From Hydrogenophaga sp. (GTDB lineage Bacteria > Pseudomonadota > Gammaproteobacteria > Burkholderiales > Burkholderiaceae_C), in NCBI RefSeq assembly GCF_014773545.1, contig NZ_SDDV01000008.1, forward strand, positions 37,621-101,620: 64,000 nt of DNA. The letters are read 5' to 3'. The notes below the pieces were generated by a model. That model had not been told where the DNA came from. It ran no database searches and saw only the letters and a list, made by a program, of their open reading frames with translations. Both the position numbers and the translations under genes were made by a program. Of the stretch, positions 55,379 to 64,000 are shown in pieces; the stretch's first letter is position 1, and every line of letters begins with the position of its first letter.

Positions 55379-56686
55379 ATGCCCGGCTATGCCGACCCCG
55401 GCTTTGACACCCTGGCGCTACACGCCGCAGCCGCACCCGACCCCGCCAGCGGCGCGCGTGCGCTGCCGATTCACCTGAGCACCTCGTTCGTGTTCGAGTC
55501 TTGCGACCATGCCGCCGCGCTGTTCAATCTGGAGCGCGCGGGCCACGTCTACAGCCGCATCAGCAACCCCACCAACGCGGCGTTCGAGCAGCGCGTGGCC
55601 GCGCTCGAAGGTGGCATTGGCGCCATTTCATGCGCCAGCGGCCAGGCCGCGCTGCACCTGACGATTGCCACGCTGATGGGCGCTGGCGCGCACATCGTCG
55701 CCAGCAGCGCGCTCTACGGTGGCAGCCATAACCTGCTGCACTACACGCTGCGCCGCTTCGGCATCGAGACCACATTCGTCAAACCCGGCGACATCGACGG
55801 CTGGAAGGCTGCGGTGCGCCCGAACACCAAGCTGTTCTTTGGTGAAACGCTGGGCAACCCCGGCCTGGACGTGCTGGACATCCCGACCGTGGCGCAGATC
55901 GCGCACGAAGCGCGCGTGCCACTGCTGATGGACAGCACGCTGACCACGCCCTACCTCATCCAGCCCTTCCAACACGGCGCCGACTTGGTCTACCACTCGG
56001 CCACCAAGTTCCTGAGCGGCCACGGCACGGTGATCGGTGGCGTGGTGGTCGATGGCGGCAGCTTCGACTGGGAGGCCTCGGGCCAATACCCCGAACTGAC
56101 CGAACCTTACGACGGTTTCCACGGCATGATTTTCAGCGAAGAAAGCACGGTCGGTGCTTTCTTGCTGCGCGCGCGCCGCGAGGGCCTGCGCGACTTCGGC
56201 GCCTGCCTGAGCCCACACAGCGCCTGGCTGATTTTGCAAGGCATAGAAACCCTGCCGCTGCGCATGGAGCGCCACATCGCCAACACCGAAAAAGTGGTGG
56301 CCTTCCTGGTCAAGCAAACGCTGGTGAGCCGCGTTGGCCACCCGCTGCTCGAATCGCATCCCAGTCACGCACTGGCCGAGCGGCTGCTGCGTCATGGTGC
56401 CAAGGGTGCAGGCTCGGTGTTCAGCTTCGACATCAAGGGCTCGCGCGAACAGGGCAAGACCTTCATCGAAACACTCAAAATCTTCAGCCACCTGGCCAAT
56501 GTGGGCGACTGCCGCTCGCTGGTGATCCATCCGGCCAGCACGACACACTTTCGCATGAGCGACTCGGCGCTGACCAGCGCCGGTATCGGCCCCGGCACTA
56601 TTCGCCTGTCCATCGGGCTGGAAGACCCGGATGACCTGATAGAGGATTTGAAACGTGCCCTCAAGGCTGCAGAAAAGGCCGCTTGA
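55379..56686 (+). CDS. metY: O-acetylhomoserine aminocarboxypropyltransferase (sulfhydrylase) MetY
   Basis: 435 residues from ATG 55379, which is preceded by GGAGAG; the track start at 55283 adds 32 residues. Cys/Met-metabolism PLP fold: FVFESCDHAAALFNLERAGHVYSRISNPT, ISCASGQAAL, and the PLP lysine in YHSATKFLSGHGTVIGG near 205. The long length and the NPGLDVLDI and GIGPGTIRLSIGLEDPDDLI segments fit MetY, which makes homocysteine directly from O-acetylhomoserine and sulfide. Confidence 0.93.
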   Translation: MPGYADPGFDTLALHAAAAPDPASGARALPIHLSTSFVFESCDHAAALFNLERAGHVYSRISNPTNAAFEQRVAALEGGIGAISCASGQAALHLTIATLMGAGAHIVASSALYGGSHNLLHYTLRRFGIETTFVKPGDIDGWKAAVRPNTKLFFGETLGNPGLDVLDIPTVAQIAHEARVPLLMDSTLTTPYLIQPFQHGADLVYHSATKFLSGHGTVIGGVVVDGGSFDWEASGQYPELTEPYDGFHGMIFSEESTVGAFLLRARREGLRDFGACLSPHSAWLILQGIETLPLRMERHIANTEKVVAFLVKQTLVSRVGHPLLESHPSHALAERLLRHGAKGAGSVFSFDIKGSREQGKTFIETLKIFSHLANVGDCRSLVIHPASTTHFRMSDSALTSAGIGPGTIRLSIGLEDPDDLIEDLKRALKAAEKAA

Positions 56687-56746
56687 TCCGTTCGGCAGGC
56701 TCATCAGAACAGGCCAAGCGCCGGGCGAACGAATGGGGGACTTCTG

Positions 56747-57565
56747 ATGCATCTCACTGTCAACGACGCCAATACCTACTGCTACAGCGGAGGCAAGGCC
56801 TTTGACCCGTCCAAGCCCACCGCCGTCTTCATCCACGGCGTGCTGGGCGACCACAGCGTCTGGATCCTGCAGTCGCGCTACCTGGCGCACCACGGCTACA
56901 ACGTGCTGGCGGTCGACCTGCCTGGCCACTGCAAGAGCGCCGGCCAAGCACCCTCATCGGTCGAAGAAGCAGCCGACTTCATCGGTGCGCTGCTCGACGC
57001 CGCAGACGTACGAAAGGCTGCGCTGATCGGTCATAGCTGGGGCTCGCTGATCGCGCTGGAAGCGGCGGCGCGGCTGCAAGACCGCGTCACACACCTGGTT
57101 CTGGTAGGCACCGCACACCCGATGAAGGTCTCGCCCGCGCTGCTTGATGCCTCGCTCAAGCAGCCCGAAAAGGCGCTGACTCAGATCAATGTGTTCTCGC
57201 GCAGCACGCTGGCCGCACCGCCCTCGACGCTGGGCCCAGGCACCTGGGTCTATGGCGCGAGCCTGGCGCTGGGGCGGCGCGTGCTGGCCAGCAACCCGAC
57301 GGTCAACCTGTTTCACCGCGGCTTTGTGGCCTGCGACAGCTACCGCGGCGGCGAAGCGGCCATGGCGGCCTTGACTTGCCCGGTGTTGTTCCTGCTGGGT
57401 GAGCAGGACCAGATGACGCCGCCCAAAGCGGCGCAGGGCTTGATCAAGGCGGGCAAGGCCGCTGCCAAGGCTGTGCAGGTGCTCAGCCTGCCGGTGGGCC
57501 ACCACCAGATGACCGAAGCGCCCGACGACACCCTGTTCGCCATCCGCGACTTCCTGCGGAATTGA
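56747..57565 (+). CDS. Alpha/beta hydrolase
   Basis: 272 residues. Core features: oxyanion HGVLGD near 30, the nucleophile elbow GHSWGS near 95, the acid in LLGEQDQMTPP, and the catalytic His in VGHHQMTEAP. No signal peptide. Substrate unknown; esterase or C-C hydrolase activities occur in this class. Follows metY by 60 bases on the same strand and may share its transcript. Confidence 0.87.
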   Translation: MHLTVNDANTYCYSGGKAFDPSKPTAVFIHGVLGDHSVWILQSRYLAHHGYNVLAVDLPGHCKSAGQAPSSVEEAADFIGALLDAADVRKAALIGHSWGSLIALEAAARLQDRVTHLVLVGTAHPMKVSPALLDASLKQPEKALTQINVFSRSTLAAPPSTLGPGTWVYGASLALGRRVLASNPTVNLFHRGFVACDSYRGGEAAMAALTCPVLFLLGEQDQMTPPKAAQGLIKAGKAAAKAVQVLSLPVGHHQMTEAPDDTLFAIRDFLRN

Positions 57566-57750
57566 GTCCATGCTCACGTGTGTGCGACGCTGCGCGAAAA
57601 CGACCCGATGCGGCGGCGCATGCCCAGGCAAGCTTTCTCCTGATGCGCCGCCCCGAACTGATGACGCTTTACCGCGACGCCCAGGTGTTCAGCTCCGTCA
57701 AGCAGGAGGTAGTTTTGCAGAATTGCCCAAGCATCCCAAAAAAGTAGAAA
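57566..57750 (+). pseudogene. Possible cytochrome P450 N-terminal remnant
   Basis: Two frames together look like the start of a P450: CATLRENDPMRRR, then after a shift FLLMRRPELMTLYRDAQVFSS. That order (LREN.P, then a segment on the position of D.. in AFSS) is typical of P450 N-termini. The rest is absent and stops intervene. The 57,566-57,869 gap shows nothing else besides the DUF3616 leader. Weak, by eye only. Confidence 0.3.
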
Positions 57751-57869
57751 TCGGATCAAAAACACCTGACCGAGCAACAGCCTATCAGCGCAGAATAGCA
57801 AGGGCTGCGGCTTGCGCACGCTGCCGGTATCGCCCCAGCCCACACAGCAACTTCCAGAGCACCCACCCC

Positions 57870-58958
57870 ATGCCCCATTCACGCAACGCAAACGCCGTCC
57901 GCCTGGAGTTTGCACCCAACTCCCTGGTTCAGACCAACCTGTCGGGCGCGGCCTTCACCGGCGACTGGCTCTGGGTGGCTGGCGACGAAGCCTGTGGCCT
58001 GGATCGCCTGCGTCGGCTCGACCCCATGGGGTCCGACGTTTTGCGTTTTGGCGAGGTGCGCGACTTCCCTCTGGCCGATTTGCTAGACCTGCCAGGCTCA
58101 GCCGACGAAGAGGCCGACCTGGAAGGCATGGCGGTGGCCGATGGCTACCTCTGGGTGGTCGGCTCGCATGGCCTCAAGCGCAAGAACGCCAAGCCAGACC
58201 GGGCCCACGCCGACAACGCCAGACGGCTGGCGAAGCTGGCGCTGGACGGCAACCGGCGCCTGCTGGCCTGTCTGCCCATCGAGCCCGACGCCCAGGGCGC
58301 GCCCGGCCTGGTGCGACAGGCCCGAGACGGGCGCCGGGCCCTGCGGCTCAAGGGCGATGCGCAGGCGAACCTGCTCACCCGCGCCCTGGCCGACGACCCC
58401 CACTTCGGGCCCTACATGGCGATTCCAGGCAAGGACAACGGCTTCGACATCGAAGGCCTGGCGGTGGACGGACGCCGGCTGCTGCTTGGCCTGCGCGGCC
58501 CGGTGCTGCGCGGCTGGTCGGCGCTGCTCGAGATCGAGGTCGAGGCGCGCGGGGATCATCTGCGCCTGGCGCCGCTGGACGACAGCGGCACGCTGCTGCG
58601 CAAGCACTTCCTGCAGCTCGACGGCCTGGGCATTCGCGACCTGCATTTTTCTGGTGACGACCTGTACATCTTGGCCGGTCCGACGATGGTGCTCAACGGC
58701 GATATCCGTGTCTTCAAGTGGCCGCTGGCCCGGACTGCGATGGCTGCCAACCGCGAGCCTGTGTGTTTTGAAGATGAACTGACAGAATCGGTTGCGCTGC
58801 CGCACGGGCGCGGCACAAACCGCGCGGAGGCAATTTGTGACCTGCCCCCAGAACTGGCCAACGGGCAGCCGCGCTGGCTGGTGCTGTACGACGCGCCGGG
58901 CGCCGATCGCCGGGACGGCGAGCACACCGTCTTCGGCGATCTGCTGCAGCACGACTGA
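57870..58958 (+). CDS. DUF3616 domain protein
   Basis: 362 residues from ATG 57870; the track start at 57570 runs back through the remnant. Repeated motifs such as LWVAGDEACGLDRL, DLEGMAVADGYLWVVGSHGLKR and FDIEGLAVDGRRLLLGLRGP are those of a beta-propeller-like DUF3616 protein. No signal peptide is visible. Function unknown. Its stop overlaps the lipid kinase start (TGATGG), so the genes are translationally coupled. Confidence 0.75.
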   Translation: MPHSRNANAVRLEFAPNSLVQTNLSGAAFTGDWLWVAGDEACGLDRLRRLDPMGSDVLRFGEVRDFPLADLLDLPGSADEEADLEGMAVADGYLWVVGSHGLKRKNAKPDRAHADNARRLAKLALDGNRRLLACLPIEPDAQGAPGLVRQARDGRRALRLKGDAQANLLTRALADDPHFGPYMAIPGKDNGFDIEGLAVDGRRLLLGLRGPVLRGWSALLEIEVEARGDHLRLAPLDDSGTLLRKHFLQLDGLGIRDLHFSGDDLYILAGPTMVLNGDIRVFKWPLARTAMAANREPVCFEDELTESVALPHGRGTNRAEAICDLPPELANGQPRWLVLYDAPGADRRDGEHTVFGDLLQHD

Positions 58959-59953
58959 TGGCCTCCAGCGCCTTTGCCCCGGCCCTGGACCCCGAGTCGG
59001 CGCTGCTGTTCGTGGTCAACGCCGCTGCAGGAGGCTTTGGCATCGATGTCAAGCGGGCCGTGATCGAATCGGCCCTGGCCGCGCGTGGACGCAAAGGCGA
59101 ACTGCTGATTTGCAGGCCCGCCGAGCTGGCGCAGGTGGCCGCCCAGGCCGCAGCGGCGGCGCTGGCGCGCGGCACAGCGGTGGTCGCTGTGGGCGGCGAT
59201 GGCAGTCTGAACACGGTGGCTCAGGCCGCGCACAAAACCGGTTGCGCCATGGGCGTCGTTCCCTACGGCACCTTCAACTACTTTGCCCGGACGCACGGCA
59301 TCCCCACCGACCCGGCCGCTGCCGCGCGGCTGCTGCTGGACGCGCGCCCGTTGCCGGTTCAGGTGGCCGCCATCAACGACCGGGTGTTCCTGGTCAACGC
59401 CAGCCTGGGCGTCTACCCCGAGCTGTTACGGGATCGAGAGGCCTACAAGGCCCGTTTTGGCCGCAGCCGCTGGGTGGCGTTCGTGGCGGCCTGTGCCACC
59501 TTGCTGCGCGCGCAACGCCGGCTGCGCCTGCACATCGAGCTGGGCAACACAGTCCGCGATGTGCAGACCCTGACGCTCTTCGTAAGCAACAACCGGCTGC
59601 AACTCGAGCATTTCGGTGCAAACCCGCCAGACACCGTGGTCGGCACGCCCGGACACGGCAGCATGGCCGCGCTGATGCTGCGTCCCATCGGCACGCTGTC
59701 CATGATCGGGCTGCTGCTGCATGGAGCCATGGGCAATCTGGACGAAGCCGCTGGCGTGGAAAGCTTCGAGTTTCAACACATGGTGGTCAGGCCCACCCTG
59801 CTCCCCGGCCGCCAAGAGGTGGTGGTGGCGTTCGACGGCGAGGTGGCACGGATGCGCGCACCGATCGACTTTCGCGTGCTCGAAAAGCCCCTGTACCTGC
59901 TCCAGGCCCCTGACTCACCGGGCTCGGTTGAGGCGACAGAAGCTGCCGCATGA
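58958..59953 (+). CDS. Diacylglycerol kinase-family lipid kinase (YegS/LcbK-like)
   Basis: 331 residues. The N-terminal kinase domain has NAAAGGFG near 21 and the nucleotide loop VGGDGSLNTVA near 80, with PYGTFNYFARTHGI near 105, a hallmark of the DAGK_cat family. The C-terminal domain ends EVVVAFDGEVARMRAPIDFRV. It phosphorylates a lipid alcohol such as diacylglycerol or a sphingoid base; the substrate is not clear. Overlaps DUF3616 upstream and the phosphoesterase downstream. Confidence 0.88.
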   Translation: MASSAFAPALDPESALLFVVNAAAGGFGIDVKRAVIESALAARGRKGELLICRPAELAQVAAQAAAAALARGTAVVAVGGDGSLNTVAQAAHKTGCAMGVVPYGTFNYFARTHGIPTDPAAAARLLLDARPLPVQVAAINDRVFLVNASLGVYPELLRDREAYKARFGRSRWVAFVAACATLLRAQRRLRLHIELGNTVRDVQTLTLFVSNNRLQLEHFGANPPDTVVGTPGHGSMAALMLRPIGTLSMIGLLLHGAMGNLDEAAGVESFEFQHMVVRPTLLPGRQEVVVAFDGEVARMRAPIDFRVLEKPLYLLQAPDSPGSVEATEAAA

Positions 59954-60801
59954 GCGTGCTGCTGCAAATCTCTGACACCCATTTCGGCACCGAACAACCC
60001 CAGGTGGTCGAGGCGCTGGTGGCCCTGGCAGCGCAGCAGCGGCCGGACCTGGTGGCGCTCACAGGCGACATCACGCAGCGCGCACGGCCGGCCCAGTTTC
60101 GCGCGGCCAAGGCCTTCGTCGACCGACTCGGTGCGCCGGTCCTGGCCATCCCCGGCAACCACGACATTGCGCTGTTTGACCTCTGGGCCCGTCTGAGCCG
60201 CCCTTACGCGCGCTACGCCGCCGCATTCGGGGCCGATCTTGAGCCCGTGCACTCATCGCCAGAATGGCTGGTCATCGGCGTCAACACCACGCGCGCCTGG
60301 CGCCATAAAAACGGCGAGGTGTCCACGGCGCAGATCGATAGGGTGGCCAAGCGGCTGAGCGCGGCCAGCCCGGGGCAATTGCGCGTGGTGTTGGTGCACC
60401 AGCCGGTTGCCGTGACCGAGGCGCGCGACCGGACCAACCTGCTGCGCGGGCGCAGCGATGCCCTGCGGGTCTGGGCAGCGGCCGGGGTCGACCTGCTGCT
60501 GGGCGGCCACATTCACCTGCCGTACACGCTGGCGCTGCACGGGTTGGAGCGGCCGCTGTGGGTGGTGCAGGCGGGCACCGCCGTCTCGCGGCGCACCCGC
60601 GCTGGGCTGCCCAACTCGGTGAACATCCTGCGCTGGGGCGATGCGCCTGACGTGCAGAATGACGTGCAGAATGACCTAGGCTGGTCTGAGGTGCAGCGCA
60701 GTTGCCGCATCGAGCAATGGGACTTTGCACGCGACGAACAGCGCTTCGTCCGAACGGCGGTGACAGCCGTGCAACCCGAGCGTCAAACCGCCCGGGCCTG
60801 A
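59950..60801 (+). CDS. Metallophosphoesterase (calcineurin-like, CpdA-like)
   Basis: 283 residues. Two-metal site: [35 protein letters not shown] and GGHIHLPYT, the arrangement of cyclic-nucleotide phosphodiesterase/UDP-sugar hydrolase-like enzymes. Start ATG overlaps the kinase stop (ATGA). A 12-base in-frame tandem duplication (GACGTGCAGAAT, 60649-60672) gives DVQNDVQND near 235. The pairing with a lipid kinase suggests a role in lipid phosphate turnover, by inference. Confidence 0.85.
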   Translation: MSVLLQISDTHFGTEQPQVVEALVALAAQQRPDLVALTGDITQRARPAQFRAAKAFVDRLGAPVLAIPGNHDIALFDLWARLSRPYARYAAAFGADLEPVHSSPEWLVIGVNTTRAWRHKNGEVSTAQIDRVAKRLSAASPGQLRVVLVHQPVAVTEARDRTNLLRGRSDALRVWAAAGVDLLLGGHIHLPYTLALHGLERPLWVVQAGTAVSRRTRAGLPNSVNILRWGDAPDVQNDVQNDLGWSEVQRSCRIEQWDFARDEQRFVRTAVTAVQPERQTARA

Positions 60802-60904
60802 GACGCCATCTCTGCCTTGGGACCGGGAGCACTCGATAGCGCGCGCCGGCTTATCATGTCGGGTTGCCCTGCTGCTGCCAGAACCCTGCCCTGGCGCCCC
60901 TGCC

Positions 60905-63991
<3,087 letters not shown>

Positions 63992-64000
63992 GCCGATGCC

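Noticed and set aside
58792-59913. 373-residue plus ORF overlapping the lipid kinase
   Set aside because: Out-of-frame shadow with R/P/G-rich composition; the kinase frame has clear GGDGS and PYGTFN motifs.

Overview
The window is about 64 kb of high-GC bacterial chromosome, most likely from a betaproteobacterium of the order Burkholderiales (Comamonadaceae-like). This is inferred from gene content and protein style, not from an rRNA gene, which is absent. Coding density is high, most genes are ordinary housekeeping genes in short operons, and many start codons overlap the preceding stop (ATGA, GTGA, TTGA).

Layout. 1-6.5 kb: the 3' part of RNase G, then a roughly 3.6 kb insertion carrying a truncated ParD-like antitoxin gene and a large fusion protein (RelE/ParE-like N-terminus, SF1 helicase core, ankyrin-like segment). 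A second copy of the RNase G C-terminal codons follows, then an MsbA-type ABC exporter on the minus strand. 6.7-9.5 kb: tolB-pal-cpoB. 9.6-11.7 kb: a YeeE/YedE sulfur transporter, tcdA and tRNA-Lys with a clear promoter and terminator. 11.8-19.2 kb: an IS remnant, then a three-gene cluster of transglutaminase-DUF2126, circularly permuted ATP-grasp/alpha-E, and transglutaminase. 19.4-21.1 kb: a truncated CRISPR-associated NE0113-type gene broken at an IS110-family element whose structured left end may encode a bridge RNA. 21.1-24.3 kb: cobC-cobS, a phosphoesterase and a FabG-like SDR. 24.5-27.7 kb: rlmB, ybbA/tesA (divergent) and mnmH. 27.7-31.1 kb: leuC-entericidin-leuD-leuB on the minus strand. 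31.3-34.4 kb: a phosphoribosyltransferase/phosphorylase pair and a Nudix enzyme. 34.5-41.2 kb: recN-rapZ, then mutY, a dynamin-like GTPase and mutM on the minus strand. 41.3-47.9 kb: ribE-ribBA-ribH-nusB-aminotransferase-ybgC-tolQRA. 48-54.3 kb: an MscS channel, two enoyl-CoA hydratases, a 2-hydroxyacid dehydrogenase and a FimV-like protein. 54.3-55.4 kb: gene remnants and tRNA-Pro/tRNA-Arg. 55.4-64 kb: metY, an alpha/beta hydrolase, an overlapping three-gene operon (DUF3616, lipid kinase, phosphoesterase) and uvrA.

How genes work together. The Tol-Pal envelope system is complete but split into two blocks 36 kb apart. Riboflavin synthesis (ribE, ribBA, ribH) lies directly upstream of nusB. 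LeuC, LeuD and LeuB give the isopropylmalate steps of leucine synthesis. RecN, MutY, MutM and UvrA are genome maintenance.

The less ordinary parts are the RNase G-tail insertion with its toxin-fold/helicase/ankyrin fusion, the uncharacterised transglutaminase/ATP-grasp/alpha-E cluster, the CRISPR-accessory fragment beside the IS110 element, and a 127-bp structured repeat present twice. One repeat copy supplies the C-terminus of RibBA. All functional statements are read from sequence without database searches.
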